A stretch of DNA of 64,000 nucleotides from an uncultured Clostridia bacterium (GTDB lineage Bacteria > Bacillota > Clostridia > Christensenellales > CAG-917), in contig CASECZ010000001.1 of assembly GCA_949286725.1 (NCBI GenBank), forward strand, positions 186,001 through 250,000, written 5' to 3'. A program made the position numbers and the translations under genes. The notes beneath the pieces were generated by a model. The model saw only the letters and a list, made by a program, of their open reading frames with translations. It made no database searches and was not told where the DNA came from. Shown here piece by piece: positions 39,363-48,434 of the stretch. Position 1 is the stretch's first letter. Each line of letters begins with the position of its first letter.

Positions 39363-40097
39363 TCATTTCCCCAGCCCCAGATATCTGCATATCTCGGCAA
39401 GACTTTCCGTCGGGTGCTGTGCCTCTTCGAGGGAGAACGCCGCCGCGGGCTGAACGACGGCTTGCTCGGGCTTTGCCGGTGCGAACACCGCCCTTTCTTT
39501 CTTTTTGTCGGCAAGGCGGATTTCCCTGTCCTTCTTTTCCGCCGCCTGTTCCAGCTTTTCTTTGAGTTCTCTCACCCTGCTCTCGCCCTCTCCCAGTCTG
39601 TCCGCCTCCGTCCTGAACTCCGACTCCGTCTCATCCACGGGGTCGCCCTTGTCGAGGGAGAAATCCTGCGCGAGAAATCTCTCGATTTCCAGTTTGGTGG
39701 ACAGAGCGACGCTTTCCATGTTGAGCGCGTCCTTGGAAAAGTTGTAGCGTTCCTTTATCTCTTCGTATGCGCTCGTCCACTTGGCGCGGAAGAGTTTGAG
39801 CCGTTCCAGTTCCATCGCGTAACGGAATTTGATGTCAAGAACGGTCTTTTCCGCCTGCTCCGTCGCGGACATCAAGGCGCTCTTTATCTGCTCCTCCTTG
39901 TCGCGGTAGACGTTGAGTTCCGCCGTGAGCTGTTCCACCTGCGATTTCAGCAATCTGATGCGCTCTTTTTGTTCCAGTCCCGTTCTTTCCGCCTTGTCGC
40001 GCTCGGCGGCGATGTACGCCTCCGTGCTCGCCACGTCGTACCCGCGGCGCACAATCGCAAAGCGCGGCTGAACTCTGTTTTCCTTCTTTTTTCTCAT
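39363..40097 (-). CDS. DivIVA-like coiled-coil protein
   Basis: 244 residues. The N-terminus RFAIVRRGYDVASTEAYI matches the DivIVA membrane-curvature-sensing start (F, RGY, V and a following acidic/hydrophobic pattern). A coiled coil of about 100 residues follows, then a charged, variable C-terminal part. DivIVA proteins mark poles and division sites and organise cell wall synthesis. The start at 40097 has GCAGGAG upstream. It is the last gene after pncB, separated from it by a terminator that abuts this ribosome binding site. Confidence 0.8.
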   Translation of the reverse strand: MRKKKENRVQPRFAIVRRGYDVASTEAYIAAERDKAERTGLEQKERIRLLKSQVEQLTAELNVYRDKEEQIKSALMSATEQAEKTVLDIKFRYAMELERLKLFRAKWTSAYEEIKERYNFSKDALNMESVALSTKLEIERFLAQDFSLDKGDPVDETESEFRTEADRLGEGESRVRELKEKLEQAAEKKDREIRLADKKKERAVFAPAKPEQAVVQPAAAFSLEEAQHPTESLAEICRYLGLGK

Positions 40098-40110
40098 ACG
40101 CTTCTCCTGC

Positions 40111-40145
40111 AAAAAAACTACCCTTCCAGTATAAACGGGAAGGGT
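40111..40145 (-). terminator. pncB terminator abutting the divIVA ribosome binding site
   Basis: ACCCTTCC pairs with GGAAGGGT, followed by AGTTTTTTT on the - strand, then GCAGGAG within three bases. The loop contains TATACT at 40128-40133. Confidence 0.8.
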
Positions 40146-40224
40146 GTCGTCGGATTTTCTTTCGATGGGTAAAAAAGTCGGATGAAGACGAGTTTTGCCG
40201 CATAGGGGGTTATCCCCCGACGCA

Positions 40225-41664
40225 CTAAACCTCGCTGCGGTTGAGCAGGTCGTTTTTGAGCGTCCAGAGTTTGCGGCTGAGGTCGACCTTGTAGTACTGC
40301 GTGTTGACAACGCGCATATATTCGGGGAAGAACTCCGCCTTGGAGCGGTCGTGATACTCCCCTATCTCCTGCAACGTGGGCAGGTCGTACACGAGTTTGC
40401 CGCCTTCGAAAACCTTGACCATAAGGTCCTTCACCGTAAAGTCCGTGAACGTCGTGCGTTTGTAGGTCTGTTCGGGGTGGAACACGGTCAGGGGTTTGGT
40501 CGTGTCGATTTCCTCGTCCGCAAGGCAGATGAGGTCGGCAGCCGCCATTCCGTTCTTGTATATCCTGTACGTCCTTTTGAGCGCCGGGTTGGTGGTCTTC
40601 TCGTGGCTGTCGGACACCTTGATTTTGGGGGTCATTTTGCCATTTTCCTCTATGGCGCACAGCTTGTAGACGCCGCCGAGAGAGGCGTTGGAAAAACTGG
40701 TTATCAGTTTGGTGCCTATGCCGTACACGTCGATTTTGGCGTCCTGCGTTTTGAGTGCGAGCAACACGTTTTCGTCGATGTCGTTGGAGGCGAATATCCT
40801 GCAATCGGAATGCCCTGCCGCGTCAAGCATCTTGCGCGCCTCGCGGCTGAGGTATGCAAGGTCGCCGCTGTCGAGACGTATGCCTATGGGCTTGTGTCCC
40901 TCGGCTTTGAGTTTGTCGAAAACCTTTATGGCGTTGGGCACGCCGCTTTTCAACGTGTCATAGGTATCGACGAGCAACAGACAGCCGTCGGGATAGATTT
41001 CGGCGTATTTCATGAATGCGTCGAGTTCGGTCGGAAAACTCATAACCCAGCTGTGGGAATGCGTACCCGCAACGGCAATGCCGAACATCTCGCCCGCAAG
41101 CACGTTGGAGGTGGAGCGGCACCCGCCGATGAACGCCGCACGCGCCCCGTAAACGCCCGCGTCGGCTCCCTGCGCGCGGCGCAGACCGAATTCCAGTATC
41201 TTTGCCGAGGTGCAGGCGCACATACGCGCCGCCGTGGTGGCGATGAGCGTCTGATGGTTGATTATGGTGAGCAACGCCGTTTCGACCAACTGCGCCTCGA
41301 ATATGGGCGCGACGACGGTCATAATGGGCTCGTACGGGAAGATGAGCGTGCCTTCGGGCACGGCGTAGATGTCGCCCGTGAATCTGAAATCCGCAAGTCT
41401 TGCGAGAAAACTCTCGGGAAAGATGCCGAGGGAACGCAGATATTGCAGGTCCTCTTCGTCGAAGTGCAGGTCGCGGACGTATTCCACCGCCTGTTCGAGC
41501 CCCGCGGCGACGGCGTACGAATAGCCGCCGCTACCCCTGTAAAACAGGTCGAAAGCGGCACGGCGCGTGTCCATACCGCTCTGCATATAACCGTTTATCA
41601 TCGTGAGCTGATAAAGGTCGGTAAGCATTGTAAGGTTGCGTTTTTCTGCAAGTCCTCCGCTCAT
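40225..41664 (-). CDS. pncB: Nicotinate phosphoribosyltransferase
   Basis: 479 residues, the length of the longer Gram-positive form. Converts nicotinate and PRPP to nicotinate mononucleotide in NAD salvage. Seen: MLTDLYQLTMINGYM at the N-terminus, the active-site segments LRRAQGADAGVYGARA and GGCRSTSNVLAG, AGTHSHSWVMSF (the His that is autophosphorylated lies in this region), and GIRLDSGDLAYLS. The start has GAGAGGA upstream and lies 13 bases after lgt in the galK-lgt-pncB operon. Confidence 0.96.
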   Translation of the reverse strand: MSGGLAEKRNLTMLTDLYQLTMINGYMQSGMDTRRAAFDLFYRGSGGYSYAVAAGLEQAVEYVRDLHFDEEDLQYLRSLGIFPESFLARLADFRFTGDIYAVPEGTLIFPYEPIMTVVAPIFEAQLVETALLTIINHQTLIATTAARMCACTSAKILEFGLRRAQGADAGVYGARAAFIGGCRSTSNVLAGEMFGIAVAGTHSHSWVMSFPTELDAFMKYAEIYPDGCLLLVDTYDTLKSGVPNAIKVFDKLKAEGHKPIGIRLDSGDLAYLSREARKMLDAAGHSDCRIFASNDIDENVLLALKTQDAKIDVYGIGTKLITSFSNASLGGVYKLCAIEENGKMTPKIKVSDSHEKTTNPALKRTYRIYKNGMAAADLICLADEEIDTTKPLTVFHPEQTYKRTTFTDFTVKDLMVKVFEGGKLVYDLPTLQEIGEYHDRSKAEFFPEYMRVVNTQYYKVDLSRKLWTLKNDLLNRSEV

Positions 41665-41677
41665 AATTTCCTCTCCG

Positions 41678-42778
41678 TCAGTCCTTCTTCTCGCCGTCGG
41701 CGGCAGCCGCGGCGGGAGCGGCAGCCGCGGGTTTCCCGCGCAGTTTCCACGCCGTCCTGACTTTCCTGATGTAATTTTCGTTTTTTATGTCGCACAGCCC
41801 GATTTCTTCGACACCGTAAAGACGTGCGACTTTGCCGTGTTTGCCGATGAGACGGGTGACGAAAACGTAGTTTGCAACGTCAAACTTGTTCAGTTCGGTA
41901 TAAGCCAGTTCGCCGCCCAGCACCGCCGAGTTGACGGCGCGGAAACTCTGACGGCTCAGGCACCACAGCACGTACGCCGCTCCGAGCAAAAGCGACACGG
42001 GAATAAGCACGAAACAGGCAATCTGAGTAATCGGCACGGCGTCGATGCGCAGCGACTCCATGAAACTTCTGCCGAGGAAGTACCAGAAGAAGTAACAGAA
42101 CCCCAGCAGACCCGGGAAACGCTTGTTCTTGCGCCATATCGCAAACATTATGACCGCACCGATAAAGTTCCACACCATTTCGTAAAAGAAAGTGGCGGCA
42201 AACCAGCCGGGCACGTTGCCGTACACTATATCGTGATATTCGGGCTCGACGCCGCTGGGATTGTCGATCCACACCGCGAAGGGAAAGGTCTGGAATCTGG
42301 GATCCGTGATGGGAAGACCGAACGCCTCCTGATTTATGAAATTGCCCAGTCTGCCGACGATCTGCCCCGTGAGCAACGGCAGAATCGTGATGTCCACGAC
42401 GTTGCCGAAATTGCACTTCTTGCGCATACGGAAGGCGAATATCCCGGCACCGATAATACCGCCGAGAATGCCGCCTATTATGGTTATGCCGCCATCCCAC
42501 ACGGCAATGAAATCCACGAAGTCGTCCCAGCTTTCCACGGGCATATAATCCTCGGGACGCACCAGGACGTAAAGCAGTCTGCCGAAAACTATCGCAAGCG
42601 GAATGACCCAGAGGAAGAGTTCGATTGCGTCCTCCGTGGCAAGGTTGACCCTCTTGCACTGATAGCACAGAATGAGAAGTCCGAGTATCATTCCGATGAC
42701 GATGATGATGCCGTACCACGCAACGTGCAGGTTGCCTATGGAAAAAGCGATTTTGTCGATTGCGCTCAGAGTGTTCAT
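41678..42778 (-). CDS. lgt: Lgt, prolipoprotein diacylglyceryl transferase
   Basis: 366 residues, seven membrane helices. Transfers diacylglycerol from phosphatidylglycerol to the lipobox Cys of secreted proteins; needed for the ApbE, PotD and other lipoproteins here. Signature GRLGNFINQEAFG with the essential Arg and Asn, AWYGIIIVIGM in helix 1, and WDGGITIIGG are conserved. The last 80 residues form a cytoplasmic extension (GKHGKVARLYGVEEIGLC onward) ending in an Ala-rich tail, longer than in typical Lgt. Overlaps galK by four bases (ATGA); GGAGGAGG precedes the ATG. Confidence 0.96.
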   Translation of the reverse strand: MNTLSAIDKIAFSIGNLHVAWYGIIIVIGMILGLLILCYQCKRVNLATEDAIELFLWVIPLAIVFGRLLYVLVRPEDYMPVESWDDFVDFIAVWDGGITIIGGILGGIIGAGIFAFRMRKKCNFGNVVDITILPLLTGQIVGRLGNFINQEAFGLPITDPRFQTFPFAVWIDNPSGVEPEYHDIVYGNVPGWFAATFFYEMVWNFIGAVIMFAIWRKNKRFPGLLGFCYFFWYFLGRSFMESLRIDAVPITQIACFVLIPVSLLLGAAYVLWCLSRQSFRAVNSAVLGGELAYTELNKFDVANYVFVTRLIGKHGKVARLYGVEEIGLCDIKNENYIRKVRTAWKLRGKPAAAAPAAAAADGEKKD

Positions 42779-44046
42779 ATGCCCTCCTCCAAATCAACGC
42801 GGCAGGCACCCGATTGACGTATGGAAAGTTTGAATACGTTGTTTGCGCCGAAAACGGAGTTCAACCGTTCGTTTACACTGTCTGAAAGCTGTTTTTTGAC
42901 AAAAAGCAATATCGTTCCCGCAAAGCCGCCGCCGTGTACGCGGTGCGCTTCGACGCCTTTTATTGCCGCCGCTTTGGCAAGCCCGGTTTCGACGGCGTCG
43001 TCCCCTCTTTCGGAGCGCAGGTTCTGCAACTTGACCGCCGAACTCTCGCCCGACGCGTTGACCGTGTCGAGAAAGCGGCGCTCGTCGGAGTTCTTCACCG
43101 CCTCGAAAGCGTTTTCCACGCGGACGTTTTCCTCGTAGAAGTGCTCCGCCCTGAGCAGTGCGCGCGGAGGCAGTTTTCCGCGCAGGGAGTTCTCCGCCGC
43201 ATAGAAGTCGGCGGGCGCCACGTCGCGCAGGACTTTGCCGCCCAACGCTTCGGCAACGCTCTTCATTTCGGCGGGGATTGCCGCATAGTCGTCGGTGAGG
43301 TCGCAATGGTCGCCGCCCGTCGCCACGACGTATATGTCGAGGTCGTCGAACTTCCACTGCGTCTTTTCGATTTCGGGATTGTCGAAACTGCGGAAGTCAA
43401 TCATATTGACGCCGCCGAGGGCAATCGCACTCTGGTCCATAAGCCCGCAGGGTTTTCCGAAATACGCGTTTTCGGCATATTGCGAGGCTTTGGCTTTGAA
43501 CACGGGGTCGAGGGCTCCGTCGTTGTAATAGACGTTGAGAATTTCGGCAATAATAAGTTCGAACGAGCTGGACGACGAAACGCCGCTGCCCTTGGGAACT
43601 ATGGAGTCCATACAGGCGTTGAAACCGCCCACCTTCTTGCCCGCGCGCAGATAGTAGTCCACGACGCCTTTGATGAGTGCGGTCGACGTGCCCAGTTCCG
43701 ACGGCTTGAAACTCACGTCCGCGGTGTCCACGGAAAGCATGGGGTAACTTTCGGACTTGACTTCGATTTTTCCGTCGTCGCGCGGAGAAACCGCGCCGAG
43801 CGTGTCGTAAGTGATTGCCGCGGCAAGCACTTTGCCCGCGTTATGGTCGGTGTGGTTGCCCACGATTTCTATTCTGCCGGGCGAGGAAAAGAAATCCCGA
43901 TACTCATTGCCGAATATGTGCGAGTGAAGTTCGGCGAGTTTCGGGAACCTTGCCGCACGTGCTTTTGCGGCGTCGCCGTAGAGCGCGGCGAGACAGGATG
44001 AAAAACCTTTCTTCTTTTCAAAATAATCCGTCGAAAGTGTTGCCAT
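42775..44046 (-). CDS. galK: Galactokinase (GHMP kinase)
   Basis: 423 residues. Phosphorylates galactose to galactose 1-phosphate, the first Leloir step. Galactokinase signature GRIEIVGNHTDHNAG near residue 55, GHMP ATP loop PKGSGVSSSSSFE, the catalytic-region GLMDQSAIALGG, and GGGFAGTILLF near the end. The ATG at 44046 is preferred because GGAGAAAG lies upstream of it; an ATG 15 bases earlier sits next to that element without its own. Divergent from galT with about 90 bases between; lgt and pncB follow. Confidence 0.95.
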   Translation of the reverse strand: MATLSTDYFEKKKGFSSCLAALYGDAAKARAARFPKLAELHSHIFGNEYRDFFSSPGRIEIVGNHTDHNAGKVLAAAITYDTLGAVSPRDDGKIEVKSESYPMLSVDTADVSFKPSELGTSTALIKGVVDYYLRAGKKVGGFNACMDSIVPKGSGVSSSSSFELIIAEILNVYYNDGALDPVFKAKASQYAENAYFGKPCGLMDQSAIALGGVNMIDFRSFDNPEIEKTQWKFDDLDIYVVATGGDHCDLTDDYAAIPAEMKSVAEALGGKVLRDVAPADFYAAENSLRGKLPPRALLRAEHFYEENVRVENAFEAVKNSDERRFLDTVNASGESSAVKLQNLRSERGDDAVETGLAKAAAIKGVEAHRVHGGGFAGTILLFVKKQLSDSVNERLNSVFGANNVFKLSIRQSGACRVDLEEGI

Positions 44047-44138
44047 CGAAACTTTCTCCATATATAATGATTATATTGTTTCAATGATATCACAGCATCG
44101 CGCGCTTTGCAAGGAAATTGCAAATGCTCGGAGGTTTT

Positions 44139-45686
44139 ATGTCCCCTCGCAAATCTTTGGAAGAAATCGCAAAAAACAACGTGGCGGCGTTGGTCGATTA
44201 CGCTGTCGAAAACCTCGGTCTGGACGCGTCCGACACCGTTTACGCCACCAATTCTCTGCTCCATATGTTGCAGTTGACCGAGCCCTCGTCCTCGCCCGTC
44301 GGCGACTACGACTTCTACACCACGCTCGGCGCGCTGTCTGACTACGCGGTGCGCAAAAACATCTGCGCGGAAGCAGACAAAACCCTGTTTGAAACCGCGC
44401 TTATGGGCGTACTCACTCCCCCGCCTTCGAAAGTCATCGAAACTTTCGACAATATAGCGGCGTACAGCGGCAGTATGGCGGCGGCAAAATGGCTGGGCGA
44501 ACTTTCCGAAAAGAGCGCGTACATCCGCCGTCCCGACATCGACCGCAACATTCAATGGGAGTACGATAACCCCCGCGGCAAAATTGTCATTACGATAAAC
44601 ATCGCAAAACCCGAGAAAACTCCCGAGGAAGTGCGCCGTGCCAAAGAGGCGAAAACGGGCTATCCCAAATGCCTGCTCTGCGCCGAAAACGTCGGCTTTG
44701 CAGGCAACGCCGCTCACCCCGCGCGTCAGACTCTGCGCACCATTCCGTTCGAACTCGACGGCGAAGAATGGTTTATGCAGTTCTCGCCCTACGTCTATTT
44801 CGACGAGCACGTCATCGTCATCTCGCGAGAGCACAGACCCATGAGCGTCACCGCGGCGTCCTTCCGCCGTATGCTCGACTTTATCGACCTCTTCCCCGAC
44901 TACTTCGTTGGAAGCAACGCCGCACTTCCGATAGTCGGCGGTTCCATACTCGCGCACGACCACTATCAGGGCGGCAAAAAGGTATTGCCCATCTTCGCGC
45001 GCGGCGGAAGAAAATTCTTCCTTATGAAAGACTTCCCCGACGTCAACGTGTCCATCGTCGACTGGTACAACTCCGTTGTGCGTCTTGAAAGCAAAAACCG
45101 CGAAAAACTCGCCCTTGCCGCCGAAAAATTCCGCGCCGCGTGGGACAACTACTCCGACGAAAGCGTCAATATCGTATCAAAAACGGTCACGCCCGACGGC
45201 GAAATACCCCACAACGCAATCACGCCCACGGCGTGCTTCAATTCCGACGGCGAATATCAGATAAATCTCATTCTGCGCAACAACCGCACGGACGAAGCCC
45301 ATCCTTTCGGCATATTCCACCCCGCGCAGGAACTGCACAACATCAAACAGGAAGCAATCGGTATCATCGAGGTGCAGGGGCTGTTCATTCTGCCCGGCAG
45401 ACTGCAAAAGGAATGCGAAGCCATAAAGGACATCCTGACGGGCGACACTCCCCTCGATTTCAAGGCGCTTGCCGACGAGAAACACCCTCTCAACAAGCAT
45501 CTCGGCATGATAGCGCAGCTCGTCGCCGACAACGGCACGGACATGAAAGACGAAAAAGCCGCAGACGCAATCACGGAATATATCAACCGTGCCTGCGAAA
45601 AAATCCTCGACACGACCGCCGTTTTCAAGAACGACGAAAAAGGTCAGGCAGCTTTCGAGAAGTTCATCAACAGCGTCATCGCCTGA
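44139..45686 (+). CDS. galT: UTP--hexose-1-phosphate uridylyltransferase, Bacillota (GalT class 2) type
   Basis: 515 residues. Exchanges UMP between UDP-glucose and galactose 1-phosphate. This is the longer GalT2 type of Lactobacillales and clostridia: NNVAALVDYAVENL near the start, CLLCAENVGFAG, PFELDGEEWFMQFSPY, SILAHDHYQGG (His-rich active-site segment) and FHPAQELHNIKQEAIGIIEV are visible. The ATG at 44139 has CGGAGG upstream. Divergent from galK; with galK and the distant lacZ it completes lactose-to-glucose-1-phosphate apart from GalE, which is not here. Confidence 0.95.
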   Translation: MSPRKSLEEIAKNNVAALVDYAVENLGLDASDTVYATNSLLHMLQLTEPSSSPVGDYDFYTTLGALSDYAVRKNICAEADKTLFETALMGVLTPPPSKVIETFDNIAAYSGSMAAAKWLGELSEKSAYIRRPDIDRNIQWEYDNPRGKIVITINIAKPEKTPEEVRRAKEAKTGYPKCLLCAENVGFAGNAAHPARQTLRTIPFELDGEEWFMQFSPYVYFDEHVIVISREHRPMSVTAASFRRMLDFIDLFPDYFVGSNAALPIVGGSILAHDHYQGGKKVLPIFARGGRKFFLMKDFPDVNVSIVDWYNSVVRLESKNREKLALAAEKFRAAWDNYSDESVNIVSKTVTPDGEIPHNAITPTACFNSDGEYQINLILRNNRTDEAHPFGIFHPAQELHNIKQEAIGIIEVQGLFILPGRLQKECEAIKDILTGDTPLDFKALADEKHPLNKHLGMIAQLVADNGTDMKDEKAADAITEYINRACEKILDTTAVFKNDEKGQAAFEKFINSVIA

Positions 45687-45832
45687 AAAGTCCAAAACCG
45701 TATGCCGACAAAAACGGCATTCTAAACGGGTGTATTTTCAATTCACAAACAAATCGCACCGTCCGAAACGACCGCAACAATGGATAATGCAACGGTTGAA
45801 CACGACGTCAGCAAACAAAAAAAAGCAAAAGG

Positions 45833-45857
45833 AAACGACGGACAAAATCCGTCGTTT
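45833..45857. terminator. Bidirectional terminator between galT and recR
   Basis: AAACGACGGA pairs with TCCGTCGTTT around CAAAA; T-rich on both sides. Confidence 0.85.
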
Positions 45858-45901
45858 TCGTTATTCTGATAAGGTGTTTTCGGATTTTCGCGTGCCGTCG
45901 G

Positions 45902-46486
45902 TCAGAGTTCCGTACGACTGGACAGCGCGCGCGAAAGCGTGCTTTCGTCGGCGTACTCGATGACGCTGCCTTCCGGAAGTCCGCGGGCTATCCTCGTCAC
46001 TTTGATGCCGAGCGGTTTTATGAGACGGGCAATGTACATCGCCGTCGCCTCCCCTTCCACGTCGGGATTGGTGGCGAGTATGACTTCTTCCACACCGTCC
46101 AGGCGCGCAAGCAGTTCCTTTATGCGGATGTCGTCGGGCCCTACCCTGTCCATAGGCGAAATCACGCCGTGCAACACGTGGTACACGCCGTCGTAACCCT
46201 TTACCTTTTCAAGTGCGGTCACATCTTTCGGCTCCTTAACGACGCATATAGTCTTGGCTTTGCGCGTTGCGCAGATGTCGCAGATATCGTGCTCGGTAAA
46301 ATTGCCGCATATACTGCAAAAATGCACGTTTTCGCGCACGGATTTGATTGCGTCGATGAGCGCGTCCACATCCTCGGACGGAGCTTCGAGTATGGCGTAC
46401 GCGTAACGCGCCGCCGTCTTTTCTCCCACCGAAGGAAGTTTGCCGAATTCCGCTATAAGCCTTGCAAGCGGTTCGATATATTTCAT
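45902..46486 (-). CDS. recR: RecR recombination protein
   Basis: 194 residues, full length. Helps load RecA at gaps with RecF and RecO. N-terminal helix-hairpin-helix region (GKLPSVGEKTAARYA), C4 zinc finger with Cys57, Cys60, Cys69 and Cys72, and a C-terminal TOPRIM domain with ICVVKEPKDV and ATNPDVEGEATA. The start has CGGAGAG upstream. Last gene of dnaX-ybaB-recR, the usual order in Bacillota. Confidence 0.98.
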   Translation of the reverse strand: MKYIEPLARLIAEFGKLPSVGEKTAARYAYAILEAPSEDVDALIDAIKSVRENVHFCSICGNFTEHDICDICATRKAKTICVVKEPKDVTALEKVKGYDGVYHVLHGVISPMDRVGPDDIRIKELLARLDGVEEVILATNPDVEGEATAMYIARLIKPLGIKVTRIARGLPEGSVIEYADESTLSRALSSRTEL

Positions 46487-46517
46487 TTCGCTCTCCGTTG
46501 TACGTTAAGCCTATGGC

Positions 46518-46835
46518 TTAAAACAGTCCCGCGCCTCCGAGAGGTCCGAGCAGGTCCTGCGAGGTGGAGTCGGCTTGCTCCATAGCGTCGTTGAGCGCGG
46601 CAAGCACGAGGTCTTCCAGCATTTCCACGTCGTCGGGGTCGACCGCTTCGGGTTTGATACTCACGGACACGGGGATTTTGTTGGCTTTGAGCACCACTTC
46701 GACCATTCCGCCGCCCGCTTTGCCCGTCACTTCCGTTTCGGCGAGTTGCGCCTGCGCTTCCTGCAATTTTTTCTGCATCATCTGCGCTTGTTTCATAATC
46801 TGTTGCATATTGCCGCCGTAGCCGCCGTAGCCCAT
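46518..46835 (-). CDS. YbaB/EbfC family nucleoid-associated protein
   Basis: 105 residues. Dimeric DNA-binding protein of the YbaB family: MQQIMKQAQMMQKKLQEAQ coiled helix, TGKAGGGMVEVV, and VEMLEDLVLAALNDA. Gly/Tyr-rich N-terminus (MGYGGYGGN). CTCGGAGG precedes the ATG. Between dnaX and recR as is usual. Confidence 0.95.
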   Translation of the reverse strand: MGYGGYGGNMQQIMKQAQMMQKKLQEAQAQLAETEVTGKAGGGMVEVVLKANKIPVSVSIKPEAVDPDDVEMLEDLVLAALNDAMEQADSTSQDLLGPLGGAGLF

Positions 46836-46902
46836 AGTTACCTCCGAGAATTGTTTTTATCAGTTTATGAATGTTGAGTTGTGCACGTCAATTTTGCCTC
46901 AA

Positions 46903-46942
46903 AAGGCACTTTGACGTCGCTTTTCGGCACATAAAGTGCCTT
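46903..46942 (-). terminator. Hairpin after dnaX, candidate attenuator
   Basis: AAGGCACTTT pairs with AAAGTGCCTT around a 20-base loop, starting at the dnaX stop; on the - strand it is followed by only TTTTGAGG, so termination would be partial. A TTGACG-18-TAAACT element follows and could drive ybaB. Confidence 0.5.
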
Positions 46943-48434
46943 ATTTGATTTCCAGGCTCTTGCCGAACATCGACACGAGATAAGGCACCGCCTGGTCGTC
47001 GTCCAGTTTTTGCACCTGCTCGATTATAAGTCTGCGCTTGGACAACGCGGCAAAAGTTCTGTTGAGTTTTTCCCTGTTGGCGTTGTCGGTGAGTATCCTC
47101 ATGGCAGACGACGAGCCGATTTTTACGCGCATGGCGTCCTCCCCTTCGAAAGAGACGTCGGCGTCAAGCACGGCAAGAGCGAGAAAACCCGCGCCCGCAC
47201 GTTCCAGTTCGGATGCCAATCTGCTCCACACCTGTCGGGCATCCGGTTCGGCAGGTGTCGACTTAAAACCCGATTTGCCAAGCGCGTTGACTATCCGCTC
47301 CAATGCGGCAATCCGCGCCGCGAGGTCGCCTCTCCCGCCTTCGGCGGCAGGGTCGGTCGCCGCCGAAATGACGGCCGCCTCGAAGAGTATTCTGTGTTGC
47401 GTGCTGTAACGGAATTCGCCCTCTATCGCGGTGAAACATTTCATCGCGGAAAGCAGTTTCTGCACGGAATATTTTTCTGCGGTTTCTTTGAGCGCGGCAT
47501 AGAGTTCCGAGGGCAAAGAAAGCAAATCCGCCGCGTTAGAACACGCTTTTACGTACAATGCGTTACGCAGAAGCGTCGCTATGTCCGACGCGAGTATGGA
47601 CATGCTCTTGCCCAGATCGCACATGACCGACACGGTCTGCAACGCCTTGTCGACGTCACCGTCGAGTATGGCGCGCGCAAGCGCGACGAGTTTCATCGGG
47701 TCGGACGTGCCGAGCACTTCGAGAACGCCGTCGTAAGTGATTTCGCCCGCGCAGTAACTCACGCACATATCGGCAATGGACAGCGCGTCACGCACGCTGC
47801 CTTGACCTGCCGATGCTATCATTCTGACCGCCTGGTCCTGATACTTGATGCCGTTGTCGTCGAAAATGTACTTTATGCGCTCCGCAATCAACGAAGTGGG
47901 CACAAGACGGAAATCGAAACGCAGACAGCGCGACAGAATGGTGGCGGGTATCGCGTGCACCTCCGTCGTCGCAAGAATGAAAATGGCGTGTTCGGGCGGC
48001 TCTTCAAGCGTTTTGAGCAGGGCGTTGTGAGCGCTTTTGGAGAGCATGTGGACTTCGTCCACAATGTAGACCTTGTATTTGCCTATCGTGGGCGGAAAGT
48101 TGATTTTGTCCGTCAGCTCGCGTATCTGGTCGACGGAGTTGTTCGATGCCGCGTCGATTTCCAGCACGTCGAAGTTGCCCGACAGCGCAAGTTCCAGACA
48201 TACCTCGCATTTTCCGCACGGCGAGCCGTCCACGGGGTGCAGACAGTTGACCGCACGGGAAAAAATCTTGGCAACGGACGTTTTGCCCGTGCCGCGAGTG
48301 CCCGTGAACAGGTAAGCGTGCCCGATGTTGCCCGTTTTTATCTGATTGACGAGCGTACGGACTATGTGATTTTGTCCTATGACGTCACGGAAAGTGTCCG
48401 GACGGTATCGACGGTAAAGCGAAGTATATGCCAT
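46941..48434 (-). CDS. dnaX: DNA polymerase III subunit gamma/tau
   Basis: 497 residues. AAA+ clamp loader: Walker A in FTGTRGTGKTS (about 43-53), four-Cys zinc module (CLHPVDGSPCGKCEVC), Walker B in KVYIVDEVHML, sensor ATTEVHAIPATILSRC, and domain III. The C-terminal part is shorter and more divergent than in B. subtilis tau (563). No Shine-Dalgarno sequence; the -10 box ends seven bases before the ATG at 48434, predicting a leaderless mRNA. First gene of dnaX-ybaB-recR. Confidence 0.97.
   Translation of the reverse strand: MAYTSLYRRYRPDTFRDVIGQNHIVRTLVNQIKTGNIGHAYLFTGTRGTGKTSVAKIFSRAVNCLHPVDGSPCGKCEVCLELALSGNFDVLEIDAASNNSVDQIRELTDKINFPPTIGKYKVYIVDEVHMLSKSAHNALLKTLEEPPEHAIFILATTEVHAIPATILSRCLRFDFRLVPTSLIAERIKYIFDDNGIKYQDQAVRMIASAGQGSVRDALSIADMCVSYCAGEITYDGVLEVLGTSDPMKLVALARAILDGDVDKALQTVSVMCDLGKSMSILASDIATLLRNALYVKACSNAADLLSLPSELYAALKETAEKYSVQKLLSAMKCFTAIEGEFRYSTQHRILFEAAVISAATDPAAEGGRGDLAARIAALERIVNALGKSGFKSTPAEPDARQVWSRLASELERAGAGFLALAVLDADVSFEGEDAMRVKIGSSSAMRILTDNANREKLNRTFAALSKRRLIIEQVQKLDDDQAVPYLVSMFGKSLEIK

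Noticed and set aside
46941-48434. Programmed frameshift site in dnaX giving a gamma form
   Set aside because: No A-rich slippery heptamer followed by a clear stem could be picked out.
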